From NCBI GenBank assembly GCA_015680685.1, contig MNCI01004170.1, forward strand, positions 1,626,382 through 1,690,381: DNA of 64,000 nucleotides. Reading direction: 5' to 3'. This document shows positions 20,056 to 30,616 of this stretch, in pieces; position 1 is the stretch's first letter; each line of letters starts with the position of its first letter. The stretch is from Gnetum montanum (lineage: Eukaryota; Streptophyta; Gnetopsida; Gnetales; Gnetaceae). The notes beneath the pieces are model-generated. The model made no database searches and was not told where the DNA came from. It was given only the letters and a program-made list of their open reading frames with translations. Position numbers and translations under genes: made by a program.

Positions 20056-22486
20056 CATGGATGGGATAAGAACTACTAATTGGATTATATTCTTCCATGG
20101 ATTATTTTAATAGTTTGGAATTTTTATTTGTGATCCACAGGATGTGCTTTTGTTTAGTGGCTATTTTGTGGACCTGGTTTCACACACACTCTTGTTCCTT
20201 ATGTTCATTGTGGGCTAATGTAGGAATTTAGTGAACATTTTATTAATGCATGGAATTTTTTTCTCCTCTGATAGCTTTATCTTTTAGGTTTTATGTTGGG
20301 GTGGTGAAAGTTGTTGGCTCTTGCATAGGATTGGAAGACATTATTTCAGTAAGGAAGGATGTTGTACCAAGTTGGCCTTATGCTAGTTCTAATGAGTTAG
20401 TAAATATACATGTGTTATTCACATGAGTGGGAAAAATTCTAAAGAAGGGATGTTTCCTAGATTTTTGTGGAGATCTACTAACATGATCATTTTCATATAT
20501 GTTTACAAGACAAGTGGCATACTTTCATTGATGTTGTAGTGTTGAACCTTCTTGTGTTGCTGGTAGTGACATATGATGAAGGGAAGTATGAGAATATTGA
20601 GGATATGATGAAGGGTAAGAGGCATGAGGTGGTGATCCCATAGAATATGTTGTGTGTTGATGATATTTAGGAGAGTGGTAGTAGTGATTTGAGGTAGAGG
20701 AAGTAGAACTAGTTGGTGAAATAGGTTGTTGAACATAATATCCATACAGGTTTAGTTGGCAGTAATGGTAGTTCTAGTTTGATGATGGCCTCCCCCACAA
20801 TTTTGGGGCTTTCCCTTATGATTAATAGTAGTTTTGAGGCTAATAAGAAGTCTCACTAGGATAGAATAGTTAGTTTTAGGATTGTCTATAATTACCTTGT
20901 GAGAAAGGTAATTTCCTAGACATTTGCTTTTGTATGAACTTACGATTCAAAGAAAAAGTCCAATACTCATGTAGATTTAACATGACTGGACAGAAACCAT
21001 TTAGATGGTCATATAGGTAGATGTCACATCCATCATCATCTTCTATGGTTGATTCTATAGCCTCTTCTTCTACAACTATTTTTCCTTTTTATCAATAAGT
21101 GTTCCTAGCTGTTTTTTATTTTTTTTCCTCTTCTTATTTTGATCACCTTATTCTTTTTTTTATTATCCTTTCATCTATGATTTTTACATAATTTTTAACT
21201 TTATCATTCATCAACTCCCATATCCTATATAGCTTTGCTTCAAGCTCATTGATAGACTTTTGTATTGAAAATGTTTGTTGGGAAATCACCTCATAGAGAG
21301 TAGCCTCCTTTTCCTCATCATATATATGGATCCTCTTCTTTTGAAGAGCTAGGTCCCAGTTGTATTCCTCTACATTCTCTTGTTTACATAGCTCTCCTTC
21401 TTCTTTTTCCACCCACTCAGTTAGCCTTTGTATCTAATGGGCTTTCAATTTGTATAACCAACCCTGGCCATAAATTCCAAGAGTCTCTCTCATTTGATTA
21501 TGAAGCCCATCTATGATGTGGAAAAGTTATTCTTTTTTAGAGAACTCATGGTTGAGACATCTATGTAGTTGCAATAGTATCTATCCAAGGCCACATCCAA
21601 GGGTTCATGATTTTCTTTTTTCCACCCTTGGATTTGTTTTCTTAGGTTGGACACTCTCACATAGGTTTGGTATTTTTCACTGAAGAGTTCCAGCATTGTG
21701 GACTATCGATGAATGGAATCAAGTTTCAACAATGTATACCAACTTTTAGCTTCATCTATTAGCATTCTAGAAAAAAGCTTAAGTTTTTTCCACTTGTGTT
21801 CAATGTTTTGCAAGGCATAGGCATCATGGAAGGCTTGTAAATGATGTTGTGGATTAGAATTGTAGCCTCCCCTAAATTTAGGAATGTTGTCCATATCAAG
21901 CCATTTGATGTGGTTATCCCTTTGATGCCTTTGGGATATTTGAACTACCTTTCAAATCTATGTTAGGCCCCTAGTAGCCAAGAAAGGTTCATTTGCATTA
22001 GACATGTCATGGTGATAATCTATATTTCTATCCATCTTATTGTGATGATCTTATCTATGTTCATCTTGATGTTTTTGATTTTGCCCATGGGTTTGATTTC
22101 TATCTTTGACTCCATAATGGAGCTCTATCTCTATACCTATGTTCACCTTCATTAGAACTAGACATGGAAAAGGAAGAGGAAGATGAGGAACTGGGAGAAT
22201 CATCATGGCTTCTATGTCTCCCCCCATGGTCCTTAGATCTATATTTTCTAGGTTTAGAGGAGGTATTAGACCTTGAGGTCCTCCTTATTCTAGGACTTTC
22301 TCCATCTCCTCTAAGATTATCTACACTAGTAAAATGTAGTCATTGCATGTAGTAATGGTGAAAATGACCATACAAAACCCCTACTTGCGGTTGTTCACTC
22401 CAATTCTCTTCAGTATAGAACCTATCATTTCTCTTATGAGTGTTTTCATTATACAATGCATTATTGGTCCTATGTGAAGGAGACAT
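20056..22486 (-). pseudogene. A2 gag (Athila-like), broken
   Basis: Capsid precursor on the minus strand. The start is taken at ATG 22486 because M-S-P-S-H, ALYNEN and the acidic stretch after it align with A3 (30623) and A4 (61413). A Ser/Arg-rich region follows (SSSSSSSSMSSSNEGEHRYR, about 22210-22130). The gag core is at about 21900-21450: GGYNSNPQHHLQAFHDAYAL, WKKLKLFSRMLIDEAKSWY, MLELFSEKYQTYVRVSNLRK and DRYYC. A Glu/Lys-rich C-terminal part (21412-21143) is open for 89 codons. Several stops and frame shifts. Downstream, a Pro/His/Tyr-rich tail runs to about 20500. No zinc knuckle could be confirmed. Confidence 0.78.
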
Positions 22487-22612
22487 GCTTTCAATTAATA
22501 ATGTGTATGACTTAAAATACTAATATTTCCAAAAGATAAATCATTAATACCATTATAATGATCATTTAGTGATTTCACTATTATCCTAGATAGGATACAT
22601 AGTTAACTAAAG

Positions 22613-22631
22613 TTCCTAGCAATGGTATCAA
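22613..22631 (-). other. A2 primer-binding site, degenerate
   Basis: Minus strand TTGATACCATTGCTAGGAAC right after the LTR end, a decayed form of the A-family TGGTGCCATTnCCAGGGA type site. Confidence 0.6.
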
Positions 22632-23501
22632 TGATGAGTAGCATGCAGTTCCTACACCCAACCATATGAATCACTAGCATTCACTAAGTGATCTTGTCTA
22701 ATTCCATAGACTTGATCTCTTTAAGTACATTGAGTCTAGGTAGTGAATCTAATGAATGTGATCATTGTTTTCTTAGTTTCACTTGTGAATTGCAAGTGTA
22801 TGGTTAAGTGTAACTAAGGCATATGATTTTTATCATTTTATGTTTATTGTTTAAATTTCTTAAGTGTCAAAAATAAAGTATTTAAATGCTTAATTAATAT
22901 AATAACTAATTAATACTTAACTAATCCTAACATAATAATTTTCTTCCATTTTTCATACACATCCTAAACATGTTACAATTCTACTAGGTTACCAAGTGTT
23001 AAGTGCTACTAGGATTACCAAGCATTAAGCGTATGCTGGAGATGGTCATACTTATGTGCTTTAATTATCACTATGAATTAATTAAGTAAGTGCATTAAAG
23101 AAAATTTCTGGAATAATAAGTTCATAAAGTAAACATTAAGCTACATACAAGTTCCACAAGACTTATGAAGAAATATCATCTTTATTGCTAATCACATCGA
23201 GGTGCTCAAATACAACAATGCTCAAATAAAAATCTATATACTTTTCACTCCTACTATAGGCACCTAGAAAATATTCTAACTTTGGAAAAATAAAAATGGA
23301 AGGGTTTGAATAGATACTAAAGGATGGATGCCATAAATACAATTGATGCATGCATTTATATAAGCAATAGATGATACTACGTTGACAAATATGCATCGAT
23401 GTGTCAAACCCTATGTTGATGCTATCACATCAACGGGATCTTGTCAATAGGATCATGTCGATGGGATCCCATTCACTCAACCCATGAATAATGAATCATC
23501 A
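22632..23501 (-). repeat. A2 5' LTR (right copy), 870 bp
   Basis: Partner of 14169-15010; minus strand begins TGATGATTCATT, U3 has repeated GGGATCCCATCGAC, CCCGTTGATGTGAT-type dyads, TATA box TATATAAATGC near 23352-23362, ends at the PBS. Confidence 0.92.
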
Positions 23502-23506
23502 CACTT

Positions 23507-24720
23507 CCATCTAAAAAATATTTTTTAAATTCTAGAATTGCAAGCACTGTCTCATTGGTTATTTTTTCTTTTATCAAGTCAAAGCTCTTTTGGGTTTTGT
23601 CACCCCACTTGAAATCTTTATTTTCCTTCAACAAAGAAAACATAGGTTAAGAAATACCATTGAAATTTTTTGATGAACCTATAATAAAAGATTTCTATAC
23701 CAAAAAATGATCTTACCTCTCAAACATTCTTAAGAGTTTATCAATCCTTAATAACCCTTTCTTTGGTAGCTTCCATCCGAATTTGATTTCTAGAAATCAC
23801 ATGCACTAAGTATGTGATTTCTCTTTTGAAGAAATAGATTTTATTCACATTAATCATCAATTATGCCTCCTCTAATTTTAGATACACTCTTCTCAAGTGA
23901 TCCAAGTGCTCTTCTGCGTTAGAGATGTACATCAAAATATCATCAAAAAAGATAATTCAATGCTTATCAATTAGTTCTTTGAGTACATCATACATCATAC
24001 TCATGCATGTGGTAGGTGCATGCATGAGCTCAAATGAAATTACCAACTACTTAAAAAATCCATTAGGTATTTTGAAAGTTATCTTTCATTCATCAACAAG
24101 CTTGATTCTACTTTGATGATAACTACTCTTCAAATTAATCTTACTAAAAATATCTACATTAGTAATAACATTGAGGATATCATTCATCCTTGAAATAGGA
24201 ATATTTTACCTCATCATTATCCTATTAACTATCCTAGAATCAATGCACATTCTCTATTCATCATTTTCCTTCTTTGAAATAAGCACTACTAGTATTGCAC
24301 AAGGTGAAATGGATTTCATCATGAAGCCATTTGTAAGTAACTTCTCTACTCACCTTTGCAATTCTACCCATTGATTCAATGCCATCTAGTATGCTCTCTC
24401 ATTTGGAATGGTAGCACCTAGAGTGAAATCAATTTGATGTTGTACATTCCTCATTGGTGAAAATCCATCCAATTCCTCCTTGAACACCCTAGAAAATTAC
24501 TTTTTCAAGCCTAACACACTTGTGGAATGTTCTACCAACACATCATTATGGTTAGAAGTAATTATTGATACAACAACAAAATGAAAACTAGTTTCATCAT
24601 GTTTCATAATGTATTTTCTCTCTCCTAGAAGGATTAAGAAATAATTTAGTGAACTTTGCCATCTCATTTATTCAATTGTCATGGAAATCAACTTATGGAT
24701 TTCATCAGGTCTAGTTACAC
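23507..24720 (-). pseudogene. G element reverse transcriptase to RNase H start (chromovirus-like), broken
   Basis: Minus-strand RNA-dependent DNA polymerase of a Ty3/gypsy element. In order it shows GFSPMRNVQHQIDFTLGA, NGFMMKSISPCAILVVLISK, RMCIDSRIVNRI, then IFSKINLKSSYHQSRIK, the catalytic motif FFDDILMYIS (about 23946-23917; both Asp kept), NAEEHLDHLRRVYLKL and WGDKTQKSFDLIKEKIT, where RNase H connects; A2 cuts it at 23502 and the chain resumes at 14168. LPPMRxIQHxIDL before RT is typical of chromoviruses, in keeping with the Met-type PBS. Stops include one just before FFDDIL and others. Confidence 0.85.
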
Positions 24721-25229
24721 TTCATACATTTCTTGCTCCATCAAACCAAGCACCATTGTCAAAATTCAAAGGTCTACTAAGAATTACATCAAATAAATTA
24801 ATTAGAGGTACATCACATTTCAAAAAATTATGAGAACTCAAAAATTTAAATTTGAAAACACATTGCTCTCTCACCTCTTAAGAGAAATCTTTTAACAACC
24901 AATATACTTTTTAGGGTCTAGGATGAAGGTTAATTACCAAACCCAATGTATCAATTGCCCTAGAAGAAATAATATTTTCTTGCACTTTCTATTAATTCAA
25001 ATATAATCCATTTCCCAATAAGTGCTAATTTGAAATAATAATTTTCTTGTAGGATTACCTGCTTTATTCACATTCCTCATGAATGCCTTGGAATTTAATT
25101 CAAAAACTTTCTCAATCTGGGGAGCAATATGATTACCTCCCTGAAGAGCTTGGCTAGATGTATCTTTTGCTTTCATGGCTTGCACATTCTTTTCCTTGGC
25201 TACCTTGAAAAGTAGATATTCCAATTTCT
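24721..25229 (-). pseudogene. G element region between gag and RT (protease expected), unrecognisable
   Basis: By position this should hold protease. The frame 25224-24997 continues the gag tail (VAKEKNVQAMKAKDTSSQ) and ends in a polar stretch. I cannot point to a D-[ST]-G site. Confidence 0.4.
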
Positions 25230-26095
25230 TGTATCTCCATTCTTCACACTTGAAGCATTGAATCTTTGATGAATTTTTGTCTTAACCATTGGCTTTCTTA
25301 CCTTGGTCCTTCTTGGCTTTGCCCTTATTATCAATCCTCTCTATCTTCTTATCATGAATATCATCTTTGTCATCAAATTTCTACTTTAATCTCTTCTTTG
25401 ATTTGAATCCCTTATTCTTTTCCTCTGAATCTTATTTTTTCCTATGCCCAAGTTTGGTTAATTTCGTTTTTGTCTTGAGTGTCAAATAATAAGCCTCGTC
25501 AAGAGTTTCTAGATCATAGAATAATAACTCCTATTGATATGTCATATTGAGACCTTATAAACAGATTGAAGCCTATTCACACTCCTCTCAATCCACCTTA
25601 GCTTGATGTAATAATTCACAAAATTTGATGTGAAACTCCTTGACATCTTTAGCATCTTGAAAAAAAATTGGAGCTATCAACATTGTTGAAATTTTTCAAT
25701 TCTACATATGGAAGTTTGATAGTATTTCTTAATGTTCTAGCAAGCTTGGCTTCATCCTCATTATCAAGCTTATCATGTGAAGAAATAATGGTCAGTGAGG
25801 GATCTTTTGAAATTCTAGTCTAAGGAAATGAATTTCCTTTCATTAGAATCCTACGTTGATGGGTTCCTACACTCTCATAGTTGGATTGTCCTTCCTCATC
25901 ATCTACTTCTCCTCCATCCAAATAAGAAACTTCTTCATTATCATCATCTCTGTGAGTCTAAATATGACTAGGGCCTATATTCCTATCTACTTTCACATTG
26001 ATCTCATTCAATCAAGCAATAGTCAATTGAAAGGTAGATTTCATGATTTTCATGTCTCTATTCAAGGCTTGAACTTGTTTCTTCTTAGATATCAT
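25230..26095 (-). pseudogene. G element gag, broken
   Basis: Minus-strand capsid/nucleocapsid precursor. It starts at ATG near 26095 (M-I-S-K-K-K-Q), followed by a coiled-coil-like stretch, an acidic tract (DDDNEEVSYLDGGEVDDEEG), then KLDNEDEAKLARTLRNTIKL and PYVELKNFNN, the last typical of the start of a gypsy capsid. After frame shifts a basic region (DKKIERIDNKGKAKKDQGKK) precedes a decayed zinc knuckle, IQCFKCEEWRYKKLEYL, where the first two Cys are kept and the His/Cys pair is lost. Stops are frequent in the central part. Confidence 0.72.
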
Positions 26096-26144
26096 TTGAA
26101 ATTAACAAAAAATCCACAATCAATTTCCAAAAAATAATTAGTCT

Positions 26145-26163
26145 AATGCAATTTGATACCAAT
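26145..26163 (-). other. G primer-binding site (initiator tRNA-Met type), degenerate
   Basis: Minus strand TTGGTATCAAATTGCATTAG begins like the common TGGTATCAGAGC site used by chromoviruses and copia elements. Confidence 0.6.
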
Positions 26164-26168
26164 AACAT

Positions 26169-27080
26169 TGTAGTAGGTTTACTCTATTTTTTAACCTTCT
26201 AATCTCACTAAATCTAAATATTATCAAAAAAATTAATATGCTAGAAAACAAAGAAAACTTGTAATCTTCAATGATGGTAAGAAATTACAATAATTTTTCA
26301 TAATCCACAACATTCATAAACCATTCATAAATACTCAAATGACATTGTAGAGCATGAATTTCTACAACTACACAATGGTTGTTCTTAATACAAGGCATAA
26401 CTAAATGAGAATCACTCCCATAACTCAAGACTAAGATCCCAACACACAAGAAAAAATACAAGAACACATAGGTCAAACACACACAATTGACCTTGGAGTT
26501 GTAACCATAATCATGTAGTTAATAAATGTGCTCTTATGATATCTCCTTGCTAATTCTCTCACAAAAATATGAAACAAAAATAATAGTTATTAGAAAATCA
26601 AGAAAAATTTATAAAAACCTTTCTCCATGTTCAACTTGAGGAAATGCATTTGTTTCTATATTTTCTTATCTTTTTCTAGCTATTTCCTAACTTGGAACTA
26701 CCAATTTGAAAGTTTTCCTAGCTATATAGATCATCTCTGGGCTATGGGAGATGTCACCTACAAAGACTCAACATTTAAAAAACATGTCTAGTGGTTGGAA
26801 AAGATGCCTATTGTTGGGGTGAGATAACTTCTCTTGGTGTGAGACATCTCAGTTGATACATCTCCTGCCTAGGGAAGACATCTTCATAGAGATGTTTCTT
26901 AATAAGATGAGATAGCTCCTTGTCCTACAAGATGTTTTCCAATTACTTGGGATGTCTCCTATGCACTCCAAATCTTAGCAAAGAAATCTCCTTGATCTCT
27001 AAGATATTACCACAATATTCAAAACCTATAAAAATTATTGGTATGATAGAGAAAAAGGAATTAGAAGAGGTGTTCCTACA
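26169..27080 (-). repeat. G 5' LTR (proposed), 912 bp
   Basis: Borders are inferred from TGTAGGAAC ... CCTACTACA ends on the minus strand, with gag and PBS directly after. The partner LTR is outside the window, so the outer end is unconfirmed. The part 26740-27010 repeats short GATGTCTCC/GGAGACATC motifs. Confidence 0.55.
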
Positions 27081-29324
27081 CCTGAACATTAGATGACATT
27101 GACTACTGATTGACTAACTCAAACTCAAGTATCACTTAACAAAATTTATTTAAGTGATATTCATTATAAAAAATGACCATACAAACATTAAAAACTTGCA
27201 AACTTTTATAGAAATTTTTTAAAAATAAATTCATTAATGTTAAGTCTTCCTATTGTCTTTCCTTTCATATAAAATTTTTGAAGGATTGACTACTATTTCT
27301 TCTCATTAGTTCATGGGACCCTTGATAATCTAAGCAAGATTGGAAATTTTAGATATCATTGGGAGTTTCTAAGAATATGATAGTTTTGGGAACATTTTGT
27401 TAGCTTTGATAAACCTAACAACAAATATGATGTGCTCAACTTCAAGTACCATTACTTGATCCTTCTGTTGTTGTTAGTCTATCATCCTTCTTACAATGTT
27501 TTTGGCCATATCTATTGTAATTCCTATATCTAAGATCCTTCTTACACCTTGGTATGTTTGTGATTTGGACCCTTGATGTTTTGCTTACTAACCTTTATGT
27601 ATGCTTATTACCTATTCCTTATAGTAACTATGCTTTGTGAGCTATGTTTCTTTTCATTGGGCCTTTTTATTTTTTAACTATTATAAGGTTTATTTTCATC
27701 TTTTTATTTATTTTTTATTTTATTAATTCTAATATTTTTTTCATGTGGTAGTATTTTCTATAATTTTTGTTTTTTGGTATTTTTTAATATTTTGGGTATT
27801 GTGGATTATCTTTTAATTTAACACATGACCACTAATCCCTTTTATTGGATTTTTTAGTTAGTATCAAGCACTAGATGGATCATTATCATAAAAGGTACTA
27901 CTTTGGTTTGTTATGCTTTTTTGAATAATGTATATTTTTATATTTTTGTTTTGATTTATGATTTGTTATTAACTTATGCTTTTAGAAGGTCTCAGATTCA
28001 CCTTTTTTTAGTTATGATTTTCAACCCTAGACTTTGTTATTTATTGGGCTTAGCCATAGCTATTACTTTGTTATTAGAAAAAGCCATTAACTTTGCTCAT
28101 AGGAGATGCCCATTAGGCTAGTGCTAGATACTAACTCATGTTAGAAAAAAATTTAAAAATATTTTGAGAAGTTAAAAAAATTCTTTTTAATTTAGTTTTT
28201 AATCCTTGAGAGCATCCTATCCAACACTACCAAACAATTATGATATTATAAATGAAATATGTTTTCCTTGAGGGAAACATTTTTTTGTGTCTTACTAACA
28301 TCTATAAGATTGAACTAGGGAAGGATATTTTGACAAATTGACTAGGAGTTAACTAGATATAGATTTGTTGCTAGTTAGATCTATGTAGTAAATCAGTATC
28401 CTATGGTAAGTCATATTTCTAGATCTTACATTAGATCTTATTTAGATCCCATTATCAATCCATTATTTTGCTAGAATTTGGAGCATGTTAAGGAGATTGA
28501 AGCCACATAAGGACCCTGTGTTGTAGCATTGTCAATTTCAAGTAGGATAATTTGGTGTTTTCCTCCTTTAGATTTTGGTTTTGTGTTTAGTATGCATTCA
28601 TTTGGTCAATTTTATTTGTTTTGCTACTATTCAATAATTTGCTTAGTTTTTTATATTTGAATATTTTAATATTATTTTATACAATTTGACTATTTCTTGG
28701 AACTTTTATCCTACATGGGATATCAGTCATTGGTTTTAGCAATTTTGTCCATATTTTGACTAGTTTTGACTACATTTTTTATTCATTTTTGAATTCTATC
28801 AATAATTTAGTTATAAAACTAGGATTTTAAACCCTTTTTTTTTTGTATTTTGACCTCTCAAAATGACTCTAGATGATGTTGGTCTAGAAGATAAAAAGGA
28901 TCAGTACATTAGCATGAATCACAACATGTTCTTCCTAATCTATTATGACTTGGTCACTAGGTCACAACAAGGTCATGATGACTATGTAATGGTATTATTG
29001 GATTTACCTCAAAAAATGGAGAAAATTTTATAAAGAGACCCCAATGTTTAGATAAATGAAAATTAAAAAAATGATGAAAAATAGTATTTTTAGAGCTCCT
29101 ATTATAACTAAAAACTAAAAATTGGTAACTATTGTTTTTTTAGTGATTGTAGAAATTTAGAATGATCATGAAAAGGTTAGATTTACTTTTGGTAATATTT
29201 TAATAGTTTTCAAAAATTCATCTTTGTTCATACTTTGGATTTTGATCTCATTTGACATATTAAAAATTTCAGTTTGGTAACATTCTATTAGCTTAGAACT
29301 CAAGTTAGGATATTTGACATATTT
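27081..29324. other. Unassigned AT-rich region
   Basis: 2.2 kb between G's LTR and A3. I recognise no protein, LTR or RNA gene. Long T-rich stretches (27650-27800, 28620-28860) suggest a decayed element spacer. The 72-codon frame at 27903-28121 is hydrophobic because the DNA is T-rich; no family likeness. Confidence 0.5.
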
Positions 29325-29635
29325 TAGCATGTGAGATTTAGGCTCATCAACCTTTTATTTGATACATGTGATACTTAGGCTCACTAATAATTCAATAAAC
29401 ATATGAGGTTTAGATTCATTAACTTCATGTTTAATGTGAAATCTAGGCTCACTAATCCAATAGTTGGGAATTTTGACTCTATTGGACGTTAGGTTCATGT
29501 TTCCATCAATGAGGAATTTTTTTGTTGAATCTATTATCTATTGGTTTGGTAATCTATTTGGATTGGCCAATTTGAAATATGTGATTTTTAGACTCACCAT
29601 GAATTTAACATATGAGTTTTAGGCTCATTAGTTTG
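29325..29635. repeat. Degenerate tandem repeat with ATGTGAnnTTTAGGCTCAnTAA units
   Basis: At least five units beginning near 29330, 29365, 29400, 29437, 29578 and 29611, such as ATGTGATACTTAGGCTCACT and ATATGAGTTTTAGGCTCATT. Ends directly at the A3 LTR. Confidence 0.65.
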
Positions 29636-29640
29636 ACAAC

Positions 29641-30499
29641 TAATGAGTCATCATTTGTCAGGCCCCAATGTTGGATACTTGATGTTGGAGCCAAGAAGTA
29701 ACATTGGATATCCAACATTGTCTCCTCTGGGTTCACCTATAAATATAGCACTTGGGCGCCCGATTGACATAGGAAGAGTAGTAGTAGAAGATAGTTTTAG
29801 TTTTAGTTTTTTCTAGTCTTTCTTAAAGTTTTGTTATTCCCAATGCATGTCGGTACTGTGATGTTTGTAATCGTGCAGCACCTTTGTTCGAGTGTGACGT
29901 ACTTGGACACGTTACATGACTAACAATAAAAATCGAGATTACTCCCATCATTGTAGAACCCACTTAGATTATTATTGCTTTTAATTGTTAATTATTTATT
30001 GCTTTCTTTAGTTAAAATGTTTCCATTTATTACTATTTACTATTCTTGTTATTAAGCAGAATGCATACGCCTTAATCACAAGCGTTTAAGTGTAGATACT
30101 TGGTAATCCAGAAATGTATTATTTCGCACACCCAATGACATATGCTTGGAAATCCTAGAAGCATTCTCATGAAGTCCAAGACATTTACAAATTATTAAGA
30201 ATGGATACTCATCACACATTGGCTAGTTTAGATCTTGTTTTTCCTTATCCATTAGCTCAATTAATTTACCTTTTTATCGTCATCAGTAGTGTAGAATTAG
30301 AGACAATATCATACTCCTCACTCTGGACTAAACCATACATGACAAAGCTAATACTAGTCCAAGTGGGAAGTTAGTGAACTATGATCAAAGCATACCGATC
30401 TAGATGCCACAACTAGTCCCATCCATGTAATTCAACTAGATCATGTATGAACACTTGTGATTCATATGGTTGAGCGTAGGGGTACCTTGTTGCTCATCA
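29641..30499 (+). repeat. A3 5' LTR, 859 bp
   Basis: Starts TAATGAGTCATCA (TG to TA), ends GCTCATCA. U3 carries CAATGTTGG/CCAACATTG dyads including the perfect palindrome TGGATATCCA near 29706. TATA box CCTATAAATATAGC at 29737-29750, AATAAA at 29925-29930. U5 end GGTTGAGCGTAGGGGTACC matches all other A LTRs. Confidence 0.93.
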
Positions 30500-30500
30500 T

Positions 30501-30520
30501 TGGTGCCATTTCCAGGGATG
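30501..30520 (+). other. A3 primer-binding site, tRNA-Asp-like
   Basis: TGGTGCCATTTCCAGGGAT, one base after the LTR. The plant tRNA-Asp(GTC) 3' end would pair with TGGCGCCGTTGCCGGGGAT; 15 of 19 positions agree, all differences being transitions or one G/T. This primer choice is characteristic of the Athila lineage. Confidence 0.75.
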
Positions 30521-30616
30521 GTGCTAGTTATCTAGATTAGTTATATTATACAAAATTTTTGTAAAGGTATTAATAATATATCTTTCAAAAAATATTAAAT
30601 CACACACCATAAATCA

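Larger units (their letters stand above)
14169..23501 (-). mobile_element. A2: non-autonomous Athila-like element (gag + ORF2, no pol)
   Basis: Minus-strand LTR retrotransposon inside the RNase H of G. LTRs 14169-15010 (842 bp) and 22632-23501 (870 bp), ends TGATGA...TCATCA (left copy TTATGA). TSD CACCT (14164-14168) and CACTT (23502-23506), one mismatch. Minus-strand order: 5' LTR, degenerate PBS, gag, internal PPT, spacer, promoter-like cluster, acceptor-like site, ORF2, PPT, 3' LTR. Between the gag end and the internal PPT there is no room for pol, and none is seen. Confidence 0.9.

Noticed and set aside
23507-26168. G as part of an A element
   Set aside because: Initiator-Met-type PBS, different LTR ends (TGTAG...CTACA) and chromovirus-like RT motifs separate it from family A.
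27903-28121. 72-codon hydrophobic frame as a membrane protein
   Set aside because: Hydrophobicity follows from T-rich DNA; no start context, no homolog recognised.
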